Assembly (NCBI GenBank): GCA_018398575.1
Contig: JAGTXZ010000005.1
Span: 2,914,001 to 2,978,000 of the forward strand
DNA length: 64,000 nucleotides
Source of the DNA: Ampelomyces quisqualis
Taxonomy: Eukaryota; Ascomycota; Dothideomycetes; Pleosporales; Phaeosphaeriaceae
Reading direction: 5' to 3'
This document shows positions 46,225 through 57,477 of this stretch, piece after piece; position 1 is the stretch's first letter; each line of letters opens with the position of its first letter. A model generated the notes under the pieces. The model saw nothing but the letters and a program-made list of their open reading frames with translations, did no database searches and was not told the origin of the DNA. The position numbers and the translations under genes are program-made.

Positions 46225-47211
46225 TCAGATCATGAGGCGTGCCGCTATCTTTGGGCACTTTTTGCGATATACCTTGATGGGTCGACGGAGTGCGTTTGAC
46301 GATGCGCAGAGATGGAGTTGTTCCTCTGCTAATAAAGCGTCGAACGATGTCTCCGGCCGGTATCGCAGCTGTGCGAAATTGGAGCTAAAGTGGGGCGCCT
46401 TGTTTGGGCGAACAGCCTTCTCGTACGAGTCCCAGGTCTGCAATTCGATAACGAGATAGCCCCCATTGGAGAGCGACGACGCACACTTTTGAAAGAATGA
46501 TTTCAAACCTGAGTCGAGGTGTTCCAGATGAATCCACTTGATGACCTGGGAGTGGTTAATCCAAGCCGTTGGAGAAATTGATGCTTACTAACACTTAACG
46601 CTAGGATCACGTCGTAGGGACCTGTGATTTCTTGGTCGGTGACCCAGTCTGCACAGAAGAAGTTCACCCGAGGCCACGGCAATGCAGCAGCCGGAGGGAT
46701 GGAGCCGGACAAGGTTTTGTATTCCGGCTCACTATAGCCGTACCTACGCACAGCGGACATGGGAAACCAGTCAACGACGCGCTCGGAGCTCTTGGTCGGA
46801 GGACGAGTCCGCGACGCGCATAGTGCCAGGAGGGTTTTGGCTTGACCGAGCAGCTTTGGGTCGATGTCCACGCCAGTGACGTGGGCAGCGCGGTGATGGA
46901 ATGCTGTGAAGTGGTCAGTATAGAGATGGTGAGGTATGATGGCTTGCAGCAAGCGGACAGGGGTCAAGATGTTGGTTACCGAGTTGGCAAGAGACGCCAC
47001 CCGCGTTGCAACCGACGTCGAGACAGTTCTTGGCGCTGAACAGGTCGGGAACTAGGTGTCTGGCGAGGTCGAGTCTGGGGTCCCTGACGTGAATGGCGGA
47101 CCCAGCGGGTTTTGCCGTTCCGGTATAGTCTTGCGGTGGCAGTGAATCAGTGGGCGCGTGCACTCTGGATATGTATGACATACCACTATAGTTGCCCCAC
47201 TGGGTAGCCAT
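46225..47211 (-). CDS. Bin3/MePCE-type RNA methyltransferase, 287 aa
   Basis: Exons 47211-46980, 46903-46593 and 46545-46225 join in phase. The N-terminus reads Trp-Gly-Asn-Tyr-Ser-Gly, then Asp-Pro-Arg-Leu. The SAM-binding loop Cys-Leu-Asp-Val-Gly-Cys-Asn-Ala-Gly-Gly is at about 63-72 and Val-Asp-Ile-Asp follows. Across the second intron the frame gives Leu-Ala-Leu-Ser-Val-Ile-Lys-Trp-Ile-His-Leu, the Bin3 signature. Gly-Gly-Tyr-Leu-Val-Ile-Glu and Leu-Arg-Tyr-Arg-Pro-Glu complete the domain. Bin3/MePCE proteins O-methylate the 5' gamma-phosphate of small RNAs such as 7SK and U6; the fission-yeast homologue Bmc1 acts with telomerase and U6. The target RNA here is not known. It is divergent from the velvet gene. 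Confidence 0.88.
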
Positions 47212-48456
47212 TGTCGCGAGGGAGGGCTCTGCAGGGTTGGAGGGGGCGCAGGACTGGAGAGGGCAAGCGGTGAGAGGGTGATGGTGAGAGGGTGACCACT
47301 GACGGTGAATGGTGGTGTCGAGGCGAGCGTCCAAGCGACGATGAAATCAATAGAGACTTGCGCTAGCGTGCAACCTGGACGGCGATTTGCTGGGATGTTG
47401 GTGTAACACTGTTTCCACCCGCGCAGCATCCAGATGGTGGGTGCGGTCGGACCGTCGGACAGTATCTGAGAGTCGGAGTGTGCGATGCTCCAGCGCCGTC
47501 TCCATCTGCTGCCACGGGGCATGTATGTCTCGACCAAGGCGAGCAGCACGGCACCAGCACGGCGTCGGCGGCGAGGAAACGGTGTCTCGTGGCGCTGGCT
47601 GTGGTGCATGCGGCCAGCTGCACGTCGCGCAGACGCGGCAGAGGCACACCAAGCAGCATCCACACGCCCGGTACCAGGTTTCGACCTCCTGAGCGCCGTC
47701 GGCGGGCCAAGGGGCAGCCGGCGGACGAGCAGAGTCGTTGTGGAGAGACGCGGGCGGCGGGGCACACGTGACACACCCACCCCACGTGACACGCCCACCA
47801 CACCCACCCACCTCGACTCTGCCAGCTCGCCATGCAGCCCCCGCCCCACGGTGACGGCCAACCGAGTTTGCGATGTCGACCGAGTATGTCGATATGCTAT
47901 GTATGTATGCCAGATTGCTCCACGGTAGTAGCTGCCGCCGGGTTGCAGTGTGCGACACCCTGGCCCGCCTTGATTCGAAACAGGCGTGCCTGCGAAACGT
48001 CTTGTTTGTCTCTTTTACCCGGCCGCCAGCCCATTCGGCGACGCCCCACGAACAGTGAACAAGACACCACAGTCCACAGCCAGCTGCCAGCAGGCCACCC
48101 ATGTTGACCTGCCCGTCTTCCCGGCTGCCGTTGTCCTAGGTAGGCTGCTAGGCGTCGACGTAACCGCATAGGGAAGCATCCGCGCGGCGATCTGTCTGCG
48201 CAGTGCGGGCGATCCAGATACCTCCAGAGTCCAGCCTGCCAGGGTCGCCTACCACCGCGCTGCCACTCGCTGCACACTATAAACCTCTGTCGCCGCCACA
48301 CTCGACGCAGTGCCCACATTCCTGACGTTCCTGTCCGACGCTGCACCACGCCCTGGCGCTCCCAATCTGAGCAGGAGCCTCCGAACTGAACACAAGTCGT
48401 GCTCCCAATGCGGCTTCGTGCATCGTGTCCAGCTTCGGGCAGATACTAATCCACGC
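47212..48456. other. Divergent promoter of the methyltransferase and velvet genes
   Basis: A GC-rich 1.25-kb interval. Open frames are present on both strands but overlap, and none has a domain. A long 5' leader for the velvet gene is likely, as is usual for fungal developmental regulators. Confidence 0.5.
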
Positions 48457-49924
48457 ATGTCCCAACCACCTTTTCCTCCGCCGCCGCTCCCACAGTCGAC
48501 CCCGTCCCGCTCGGCTTCCTCAGACATGACGGAAACCCAGAAGCTGCCTCACTTCTCGCCGCCCGCCTTCCTCGACTACCCCCACCGCCGACTGCCCCCG
48601 CCCGTGCTCCCCCCATTGGACATCCCGCCAGACGCTGTACCACCACGGCCCGACTGCCAGTTCCGCTCACCCATCAACCAACTGCCAGCCATCCACTCTG
48701 CCCTCCCCCCGCGACACGATCCCTATCAGCCGTCCGCTCTACCCCGATCAGCAGCCCCAGTAGAGAAGCTGCTCCTGGCCAATCCCTACACTCCGCCTCG
48801 ATCAGACCCGCCCTATTCACCCCAGCAGTATGGCCCGTCGACATCTCCGCGCTCCGAGCGCGACAGCAGAGGTCCGACGAGGTTGACGGACCAGCGTTAT
48901 TTGTACGAGGACCCGCGCCACACGCAGCACCATCCCCACCACGAACAGTCGTATTCGTCCCTTGCGTCTCCCGTCGACCCCTCGCAGCCCAGGTCCTACG
49001 CCCCAGTGCCGTCACCAGGCTACACGCCAAGCTATGCCTCAAGCACCACTCCATTCCGACGTTCCATAGGGTCCCACCCGCACTCACAACGAGGCTCCGT
49101 GGCGGCTCCCTTGGGCTCGGTAGCGTACCCCGAGCCCTCCACGACTGGCCCCATGTCCCGGAAACACTCTCGTCCAATCCCGTTGCCTGGTTCCATACCG
49201 CAGCCCGTGTACAACGAGCAGCTGTAAGCCTACCCCCTGCGTCCAACCAAGCCAACAAACCCCCGCTGACCCTTTTGACAGGAACCTAAACTACGAGCTT
49301 CGCGTGCGCCAACAGCCTATTGCTGCCCGAGCATGTGGATTTGGAGAACGCGATCGGCGGGTGATTGACCCCCCGCCAATCATCCAGCTGTTGGTCACGA
49401 ATCCCAAGACCGGAATCGCAGAGCAGGAAGAGCTTAGGTACTCGCTAAATGTGGTGCATTGCACGCTCTGGAATGCCGAGGGCACCAACGAGGAAACTGC
49501 ACTGATCCAACCTGACCGTCGAACCACACGGAGATTGATGGGTCAGCTGGTGGCATCGCCATCGGTCGCCAAGGACGAGCATGACGTCGAAGGTTGTTTC
49601 TTCTGCTTCCCAGATCTGTCTTGTCGCACACATGGCAAGTATCGTCTGCGCTTCGTCCTGATGCGAATCGACCCCATGAACCTCCACGTCGGAGGATTCT
49701 CCCCGATCTTGACCGAGGTATTGAGCGATGTCTTTACAGTCTATACCGCCAAGGACTTTCCAGGCATGCGGCCAAGCAGTGCTCTCACACGAGCACTGAA
49801 GCTGCAAGGATGCAACATCCAAGTGAAGAAGGGCAATGAAAAAGCCATGGCTCGCAAGCGACTCGGTGCAAGCCAGGAACACGACTTGGAGGATGACGAC
49901 CTGAAACGACGGAGAAGAGAGTAG
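48457..49924 (+). CDS. velC: Velvet-domain developmental regulator, VelC-like, 469 aa
   Basis: Exons 48457-49223 and 49282-49924, with a 58-bp intron containing GCTGAC. The first 255 residues are Pro/Ser/His-rich and disordered. The velvet domain fills about 257-440, starting Tyr-Glu-Leu-Arg-Val-Arg-Gln-Gln-Pro and continuing with Arg-Ala-Cys-Gly-Phe-Gly-Glu-Arg-Asp-Arg-Arg and Ile-Asp-Pro-Pro-Pro. It ends with Gly-Cys-Phe-Phe-Cys-Phe-Pro-Asp-Leu-Ser and Lys-Asp-Phe-Pro-Gly-Met. The Cys-Phe-Phe-Cys block and the absence of a VelB-type insert favour VelC over VosA, VelB or VeA. A basic Lys-Arg-Arg-Arg-Arg C-terminus suits nuclear import. Velvet proteins dimerise and bind DNA through an NF-kappaB-like fold to control sporulation and secondary metabolism. 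Confidence 0.88.
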
Positions 49925-50480
49925 CATCAGCTTGCTGTTTTCCGAGTACTTGAACACTATTCTTACCCACGGCATATCATCTCCGGCACAGGGGCGGCGC
50001 GACTGATATTTGGGATATCTGAAGCATTTTCCACAGATATCGCCTATTTGCATCTCACGACTTTTATGACCGAATTCACTCTTACCTCTTAGCAAGTCGC
50101 GGAGTTTCTTCTTTTTCGTTGAGCGCACGCAAACATGAATTGTTGCGCGAAGAGGGCCTCGAGAGGCTACAACGTGGTGGCCTTGGTGTAATGCATGTTC
50201 GAAGATTAGCAGCGCCTGTACGCACGATACCATTTTGATAGCTTAACCGTTAGTATTTTGCAGCAGATCAGCCAATAAAATGATCAGACTCTGGACGATA
50301 CAAGACGTTGCTCTTCGTGATAGGGAGCGGTGTGGTGTGTCTCGAGGATACAAGCCTCGATGGACCCCACTAGTCGTAGCCCCACTAACGCGCTAGTCGG
50401 CAAAACACAAAAGTTTTGTGACCGCGTCGCAACTACGCTAGATTTCCTCTTTCCCTTCCCCAAACCGCACTACAGCCATA
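49925..50480. other. Intergenic, CTP synthase promoter
   Basis: 556 bp between two plus-strand genes. The antisense frame 49445-50233 is a shadow of the velvet exon extended into the intergenic region. Pyrimidine-rich sequence precedes the CTP synthase ATG (near 50440-50465). Confidence 0.6.
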
Positions 50481-52662
50481 ATGAAGTACGTCCTCGTGTC
50501 TGGAGGCGTCATCAGCGGCGTGGGGAAGGTGAGAAAGCGCATCGCTGGCAGATTTGATCCTTTCAGACTAATGAGCGTAATAGGGCATAATAGGTGAGAC
50601 ACCCTCGTGTCGTCGAAATCTCCATGGAGGGGAAAGTTGGACAGTAGTGCCGTGCGAGGGGCCCCTACAATGAACATGATAGTCGTTGCGCGCGCGTGTA
50701 ATCGGGACTGGCGAACATGATCTCGACACTACTCTTGCACATGCAAAACGGCTAATCCCGCGCGTCACAGCCTCCTCAACGGGCCTCTTGCTCAAGACGA
50801 TCGGCCTCAAGATAAGTTCTACGGGTTGGCGCGCGCATCGTTCGTACTGACAAGGCATCACGTCTCCTCGATCAAGGTCGACCCATATCTCAATGTCGAC
50901 GCTGGGACGATGAACCCCAAGGAGTATGCACGACTCGCTCGGCAGTACCTCACCATGCTGAATACACCACAGGCACGGCGAGGTATTCGTGCTTTCCGAT
51001 GGCGGCGAAGTCGACCTCGATCTCGGCAACTACGAGCGCTACCTCAACATCACCCTCACACGCGACAACAACATCACCACTGGCAAAATCTACCAACACG
51101 TCATCGAGCGTGAGCGCAAGGGCGACTATCTCGGTAAGACTGTGCAGGTCGTGCCTCACATCACAGACGCGATCCAGGAATGGATACAAAAGGTGGCGCG
51201 GATACCAGTTGACGACACAGGCGAGGAGCCGGATGTGTGCATCATCGAGCTGGGTGGTACGGTTGGCGATATCGAGAGCATGCCCTTCATCGAGGCTATG
51301 AGCCAGTTGAGGCGGCGAGCGGGAAAGAACAACTTCATGCAGATCCACGTTAGCTACGTGCCCGTCATCCACGGAGAGCAGAAGACGAAGCCTACGCAGC
51401 AGGCGATCAAGGCGGTGAGGAGTAATGGTCTGATCCCAGATTTGGTACGCAGCCCCTGAAGCGCAGGAGGAATAACCGTCTAATTTTGGTAGATTGCCTG
51501 TCGATGCGAGCGCGATCTTGAACCCTCTTCCGTGGAGAAGATTGCACACTTCTGCCAGGTCGACACGGAGAAAGTCGTGGTTGTGAGAGACATGCCATCC
51601 ATCTACCAGGTCCCCATGCTCCTTGAGCAGCAACAACTCATCCCTATGGTGCGCCAGTTTCTAGCCCTCGATGCCCTCACCATCTCCCCTGCGATGATAG
51701 AAAAGGGTCACCACACGTGGGCGCAATGGCAATCGCTGACCAGCCACGATACTCGCTATCATGACCCAGTCACCATTGCCCTCGTCGGCAAGTACGTCGA
51801 ACTCCAGGACTCCTACCTGTCCGTCATCAAGAGCTTGGAACATGCCACCATGCGCTGCCGAAAGAAGCTCGACATCCGCTGGGTCGACTCTGACCACCTC
51901 GAGCCCAAATGCCAAAAGACGGACCCCGAGAAATTCTTCAGCGCCTGGAACGAAGTCGTCAAAGCCTCGGGCATCCTCGTCCCCGGCGGCTTCGGCCAGC
52001 GCGCAACAGAAGGCATGATCGCGGCCTGCACGTGGGCGCGCGAACACCAAAAACCCTACCTCGGAATCTGTCTTGGCATGCAAATCGCCGTCATCGAATA
52101 CGCGCGCAACGTATGCGGCATCGCCGACGCCACCAGCGAGGAATTCAACGGCGAAGCCGCCAATAAACTCATCATGTTCATGCCCGAAGTCGACAAGACA
52201 ACCATGGGCGCGTCGATGCGTTTGGGTCTCCGACCCACTCTCTTCCAACCAGGCAGCGAATGGTCCCGTCTCCGCGCCCTGTACGCAGGCAAAACCGAAA
52301 TCCTGGAGCGCCATCGCCACAGATACGAAGTCAATCCGGACTTCATCGACACGCTCGAAACTGCCGGTCTGGCATTTGTCGGCAAAGACGACGCGGGTGT
52401 GCGCATGGAAGTCGTTGAGATCAAAGACCATCCGTGGTTCGTCGGCGTCCAGTTTCATCCCGAATATCTCTCGCGCGTGCTCGATCCCAGTCGGCCGTAC
52501 CTCGGGTTTGTGGCGGCGAGTGCGGGTATGTTGGACGAGGTCACGAGGGAGTATCAGAGTGGGCATGGGGGCTTGAGGGCCGAGGGCATCGCGAATGGGG
52601 TCGAGGGCGTCGCGAATGGGGTCGAGGAATTGACAATGAATGGAGATCTAGCGAGGTTTTAG
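50481..52662 (+). CDS. URA7: CTP synthase, 600 aa
   Basis: Six exons restore the full conserved N-terminus: 50481-50528, 50584-50593 (10 nt), 50771-50811, 50862-50923, 50973-51444 and 51493-52662. The synthetase domain starts Met-Lys-Tyr-Val-Leu-Val-Ser-Gly-Gly-Val and includes Lys-Val-Asp-Pro-Tyr-Leu-Asn and His-Gly-Glu-Val. The glutamine amidotransferase domain shows the nucleophile Cys in Gly-Ile-Cys-Leu-Gly-Met-Gln and the His-Glu pair in Phe-His-Pro-Glu-Tyr. The enzyme makes CTP from UTP, ATP and glutamine, feeding RNA and phospholipid synthesis, and forms filaments in many organisms. One intron appears to be AT-AC. A 21-bp tandem repeat lengthens the C-terminal tail. Confidence 0.93.
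50584..50593 (+). other. 10-nt micro-exon of CTP synthase
   Basis: GGCATAATAG sits between a TAG acceptor (branch CTAAT upstream) and a GTGAGA donor. It supplies Gly-Ile-Ile and the first base of Ala in the invariant Gly-Lys-Gly-Ile-Ile-Ala-Ser-Ser loop. Without it the nucleotide-binding loop cannot be assembled. Confidence 0.85.
50812..50861 (+). other. Predicted AT-AC intron in CTP synthase
   Basis: The 50-bp gap begins ATAAGT and ends CATCAC, with a CTGAC branch site 12 bases from the end. Removing exactly this segment gives Gly-Leu-Lys / Val-Ser-Ser-Ile-Lys-Val-Asp, which follows the conserved family sequence with no insertion or deletion. I found no GT-AG or GC-AG pair that does so. The ATAAGT donor is of the U2-type AT-AC class, not the U12 ATATCC type. 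Confidence 0.7.
52582..52623 (+). repeat. 21-bp tandem repeat, two copies, in the CTP synthase tail
   Basis: Units at 52582-52602 and 52603-52623 differ by one base and each encode seven residues (Glu-Gly-Ile/Val-Ala-Asn-Gly-Val). A third, diverged unit may follow. Copy number may vary between strains. Confidence 0.8.
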
Positions 52663-52983
52663 TGGGCAGGTCAGGACTTTGTGCTGCAATGCGAACAAAA
52701 TCAACATGAATATGGGAAATGGGATTTGGGAATCCTACAATTGGAGTCTAGAGAAAGGGGCTTGGGCCGATTCTTTCTTGCTCGGCGTCAATAGATTGTG
52801 TACCTATCAATGTGTGAATATCAAGGCTTGCGGGCTCGCGTGTAGATTCACTTCCAAGTCCTGACTAATCCTTTCTAAACCCGCGCGCTTGCCAAACCAA
52901 GACGCCTTGAAAATGCTTCGCCACGTATTCCCCACTGTGCTTGTCCGGACTGCCAACTTGGATGCAAGAACAGACTTGGCCAC
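52663..52983. other. Intergenic between convergent genes
   Basis: 321 bp that should carry the 3' UTRs of CTP synthase and SDS22. No gene was seen. Confidence 0.6.
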
Positions 52984-54286
52984 CTACCTAACAAAAGCTA
53001 TTCACAAGTTAGCACAGGCCAGACCCTCACCTGCGATCCATGACGACATGCATCAAACACGCGCCAAAGTACAAAGTAGAAACCAAAGGAAAACGACGTA
53101 CTAGCATCAATTTGCCTGACCCTCGGGACGGCCAACCTGATTTTGTTCCTGTACAAGACGGGCTGATTTTTCTGCAGCGGATTGCCCTCAAAATACACCG
53201 TTTCCAGCTCTTGTTTGTCGCCGAGCTGCGTGGCGATTTCGTCGAAACTGGCTAGTTTGCAATTACTCGCCCAGAACTCCTCGAGGTGCGGGAGGTTCGC
53301 GAGGCCGGTCAGGTGGGCGATGGGGTTGGCGGAGATGTCGATTACACGGAGGGAGGGGTTGTGGTCGAGGCCCGAGAGCGAGGTGAGGAGGTTGTGCGAG
53401 ATGTGGAGTTCTGTGAGGGCGGGGAGCGAGGAGAGGCCGGTTATGGAGCGCAGGCGGTTGGATTGGATGGAGAGGATTTTCAAATTGTGCAGGGTATGCA
53501 GGCCGCGGATTTCGGTGATTTTGTTCTTCCCCAGCCAGAGTTCTTCGAGGTTGGTGAGTGTTTCGAGCCCGCTTATCTCGCGGATGCGGTTTGCGCCGAG
53601 CTCGATTTGGCGCAGCTCGGTTAGCCCTTGGAGGTTCTCGATTGTGCTGATTTTGTTTTGGACAAAATAAAGGTCTTTGAGCTTGGTCATGTGTGAGAGG
53701 CGCTTGATGTGTTTGATCTTATTGAAGGAGAGATCGAGCGAGGTGAGTTCCGTGAAGGCGTCGAGGCCTTTGATGTGCGCTATCAGGTTGTCGTACAGGT
53801 CAATCTCGGTGAGGGTTGCGGCGGCGGAAGAGGGGACGTCGATGGCTTCTATGCGGTTCTGCCGGAGGCAGAGACGCTGGTGGACATGTTTAGTACGGGT
53901 GGGCTGGCATGGGAGGCTATTGTATCTACCTTCATCTGCTTGAACCTTTCCAACCGAAGCGAGGCCATATCAGCAATCTTCATATGTACCAGCTCTATTT
54001 CTTCCTCATCTTCGGGTGTGTCATCTAACAGATCCTCGTCTGCAGGCAGCTGTTCTGGTGGTGGTCCGTCGTCTTCTGAATCTTCCGGATCACTCTGAAT
54101 CTCGACGTTTGGGTCTTTGGGTTCCTCGCTCAAGGAGAGCTTGTCTACCCTCAGCTTCCCATCCCAGCCCTTGCTGTCTCGAGGTTTGTGGTCGTCCTTG
54201 TCTTGTTCATGTGCTTCGGATGTTCCGTTGGCGTCCGTCTTCGTGGGGTCAAGGTCACTGCGCGGGGCAGCATTCGGCTCACTCAT
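52984..54286 (-). CDS. SDS22: Protein phosphatase 1 regulatory subunit SDS22, 381 aa
   Basis: Exons 54286-53930, 53876-53102 and 52997-52984. The last exon is 14 nt and completes the family's C-terminal Arg-Gln-Ile-Asp-Ala-Thr-Phe-Val. The first 120 residues are acidic and include a Glu/Asp run before the repeats. From about residue 120 there are some ten leucine-rich repeats of about 22 residues (Leu-x-x-Leu-x-Leu-x-x-Asn-x-Ile pattern), ending with an LRR cap. SDS22 binds the PP1 catalytic subunit, helps its assembly and nuclear targeting, and is needed for mitotic exit in yeasts. The usual start at 54286 was chosen because upstream in-frame codons contain no ATG. Length matches the family. 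Confidence 0.93.
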
Positions 54287-55548
54287 GGCGCAGTCGAGCT
54301 GGGGTCGAGTGGAACGAAAGGGCGAGTTGGACTTATCTTCGTAGCGGTAGTTTGGGGGAATAGACAATCACAGAGGTTGTGAGCGGACTTATGTCTCAGC
54401 AAATAATGTAGTTGGGTTGTTTGAAAGCTGCTTAGCTCGTGCCAAGACAGGGTCCTGCGGGAGGACGATGGCCGTCAAGCTTACCACGCCGTCTTCACAC
54501 TTCCTCTTCACGTATCATCGCCACTTGCTTTGCAGGGGCGTTGCTGTAAGACACGAGCCGATCATGGCCTCAGCATTCATTCCATGCAGTGTAGCATTCA
54601 TGACATGGTGTGCGGTCACCCGATCACGAAACAGCCTCGTTCCAGAACGGTGGTACACGAACCGTCACTTCCACACCTGACATCAACCGACAGGTTAGCG
54701 GGCTCCGACTTGAGTGTGTCTCGAGCACAAGCAGCCGCGATGATGATGGTGAAGGTTCAGGACCCTCGGCATCGCGCTGACGGGATGATGGCTGGAGAGG
54801 AGCCGGGATGTGCAGAGACGGCCTCACGGTGCGGAGCAGATGTGGCCCGTGATAGGTTGCCTGCATCGCTTCCGCGGGCGACGGCGGTTAGGCGTGAGGC
54901 CCAGTGCAAGGTGGCTGCACAAGCGGCCGCCGGGCTGTGAAGACGGCCTCTTCGCCCAGGGCAGCTTTGATAGATGCACTCGCCCGCCTGTTGATTCCAT
55001 AAAGCTCCCCTGGTGGCCGTGTGGCCGCTCTCGCACAGCCCGTTGCATTTCGACATCGCCGCCTCCAGCTCCGCAGCCCCCAGAGCCGCCTCGCAGACAC
55101 TTCCGCGGCGTTTCCAGCGTGCACAGGAGGCCTGCAGTGGAGCTCGCGACGGGCCAGAAGACGGCGCCCTCATTTCCGAAGCGCGTTAGCGAACCCGTGC
55201 CAGCCTCATCCCAACCCAGCACCTACCTCGTCCCCAGCTCCCCCTACATCCCTACTACATAGCACACCACCCTCCAGGCCCGCGCTCCCGACGACCACCC
55301 TTCGCCGTCCATCTCTGGGACCCCGCGATCGCGACTGCCATCTCGCGCGACCGACTGCAACTGCCTGCGTGCCCCGTGCACCTGCCGCATCTGCGCTGGT
55401 GAGCCGCCGTCCGCGAGCGAGCCATCCACGGACCACGCGCCCACGCAAGGCGCTGTCACCTGCACCGCGCCCCTCCGCAGTACGCAGCACACACACCCGC
55501 CTGTCGCGCCCTGCATTGGAGCCTCCTGAGGTACCCCCTGCGCCGAAC
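54287..55548. other. Divergent promoter of SDS22 and the PSR1-like gene
   Basis: 1.26 kb. The 55.0-55.5 kb part is C-rich and probably the 5' leader of the PSR1-like gene. The open frames on both strands here overlap each other and show no domain. Confidence 0.5.
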
Positions 55549-57477
55549 ATGAGCGCCGAGCCCGTCATGCCAGCCGCCGTCGCCACAGTGCTCCCAACCA
55601 CGGACAAGCCCACAGCCGCCGAGCACCCCAACGGCACCGGTATGTACTGTCGCCAGCGCGCACGGCTGTCACGTGCATGAGACGTTCCCGCTGACACGGC
55701 CAAGTAGGCCCCCGAGGCACGGTCATTCCACACCGCTCGTCGTCTCGGGAGCCTCCTGCAGAGGACCAGCGGAGGGTTGCAGCCGCCGACGCCGACTCGA
55801 GGCAAAAACACTCGTTTCTGGGCGTCCCCCCATCCGCCGCCCAATCCGCCGCCAACGACGATCAAACGCCCACCGGAACCGGGCTCAGTGGAGTGACCGC
55901 AGCGGACTCTGAGAGCATCGGACGCGGGTCAAAGCAGTCCAAGCGCAGCTTCATGGGCGGCAAAGGACGTGCGGCCAGCACGGCCAGCAGCAAGCGCTCG
56001 CAGCAGCGCGCTGCAACATCGGAAAAGACCAGCCAGCCGACACAGGCCCCTGCCACAGCACAACGGGAGGGCTCGACGCGCAGCAAATCAAAGCGTTCTG
56101 GTGGACTGCTTGCCTGTCTGCCGTGCTTCTCGTCCAAAGACAGCTCTAGCGACGACGCCTCCCCGTCTGAGAATGTTAAGCAGTCTACACAGGTCAAGCC
56201 CCGGACGAGCCAGTCGACGCCACTCAGGAAGCAAGACCCGAGTGCTGCCGAGTCGAGCAATGCGGAATCAAGCATCCCGTTGGACGAGAAGGCAGGTGCT
56301 GACAATTCCACCTCGGGCGCGACGGTGAAGCCCAGCGCTGGCGATGGCACAGTTGACCGGCCATCCCACGATAACCACCCTCCCCAAATCATGACAAGAA
56401 GCTCGTCTAAGAGACAGCAGCCAGAGCAGACTTCACCTCCCCAGCCCGGCAAGCTACAGCCCGTGCCCATTGACATCCAAGTCACCCAGCCAACACCCGG
56501 CTCCACCCCTGTCATGCCACGCCCGTCTGCCGAACAGGCGCGCATAATACAAGACCAGACGGAAGAGCAAAAGGTGCTGGACTCTGACATTGAGATGAAG
56601 GACGTGCCGTTATCAACCAATGATGTTCATCAAGAGGGCGAGGACCCGAACGCCGAGGCGGCATCAGCCGATCACCCCAACGTGGATCTGCCCCCTCCCC
56701 CGCCACTAGAGGAGAGACAAGAGGTTGTTCACAAACAAACTTCGGAAATGTCTGACCCTTCCGAGCCGCAAAAGTACCTGCTCGGCCCGATTGCGCCTCG
56801 ATTCCAGGGCAAGAAGTGCTTAGTACTTGATTTGGACGAGACTTTAGTGCACAGCAGCTTCAAGGTTCGTTCATATGCCCCTCTTCGTGCACCTGCTTGT
56901 TTCGTGCTAACAACTACTAGATCCTGCATCAGGCAGACTTCACCATCCCGGTTGAGATTGAAGGCCAATACCACAATGTATACGTCATCAAGCGGCCAGG
57001 CGTCGACCAATTCATGAAGCGAGTGGGCGAGCTGTATGAAGTTGTCGTCTTCACTGCATCCGTTTCCAAGGCATGTGAAGGCCTCTCTGATCCACGTCCA
57101 GGGCTAACAGATGCAGTACGGTGACCCCTTGCTCGACCAGCTCGACATTCACGGTGTTGTGCACCACAGACTTTTCCGTGAGAGCTGTTACAACCACCAA
57201 GGAAACTATGTAAAGGTGCGCTTTCAATCCCAACCTGCCTGATAGCATAGACTAACTTGTGCAGGATTTGTCGCAAATTGGCCGAGATCTAAAGGACACA
57301 ATCATCATCGACAACTCTCCCACCTCGTACATCTTTCACCCGCAGCATGCTGTGCCAATCAGCAGTTGGTTCTCTGATGCGCATGACAACGAGCTCTTGG
57401 ACTTGATACCAGTGCTGGAGGATCTCGCTGGCTCGCAGGTCAGCGATGTCAGCCTCGTTCTCGATGTTGCGCTATGA
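55549..57477 (+). CDS. PSR1: PSR1/2-like HAD phosphatase (FCP1/SCP domain), 569 aa
   Basis: Exons 55549-55639, 55708-56864, 56921-57070, 57117-57215 and 57265-57477 join in phase. The N-terminal 390 residues are Ser/Gln/Pro-rich and disordered, with a Leu-Ala-Cys-Leu-Pro-Cys-Phe stretch that could be palmitoylated. The catalytic domain starts at about 400 with Leu-Asp-Leu-Asp-Glu-Thr-Leu-Val-His, the DxDxT nucleophile motif. It continues with Lys-Arg-Pro-Gly-Val, Val-Val-Phe-Thr-Ala-Ser, Arg-Asp-Leu-Lys-x3-Ile-Ile-Asp-Asn-Ser-Pro and ends with Ser-Trp-Phe and Asp-Asn-Glu-Leu. Yeast Psr1/Psr2 are plasma-membrane phosphatases acting with Whi2 in the stress response and in sodium tolerance. The intron at 57071 has a GC donor. 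Confidence 0.9.
57071..57116 (+). other. Predicted GC-AG intron in the PSR1-like gene
   Basis: Donor AAG|GCATGT, acceptor GCAG, branch CTAAC at 57104-57108, 46 bp. Removing it yields Thr-Ala-Ser-Val-Ser-Lys / Tyr-Gly-Asp-Pro, the conserved FCP1-domain sequence. The GT two bases further would add residues and break the frame. Confidence 0.8.

Noticed and set aside
47387..48107. Several long frames on both strands
   Set aside because: GC-rich promoter/leader of the velvet gene; frames overlap and contain no recognisable protein.
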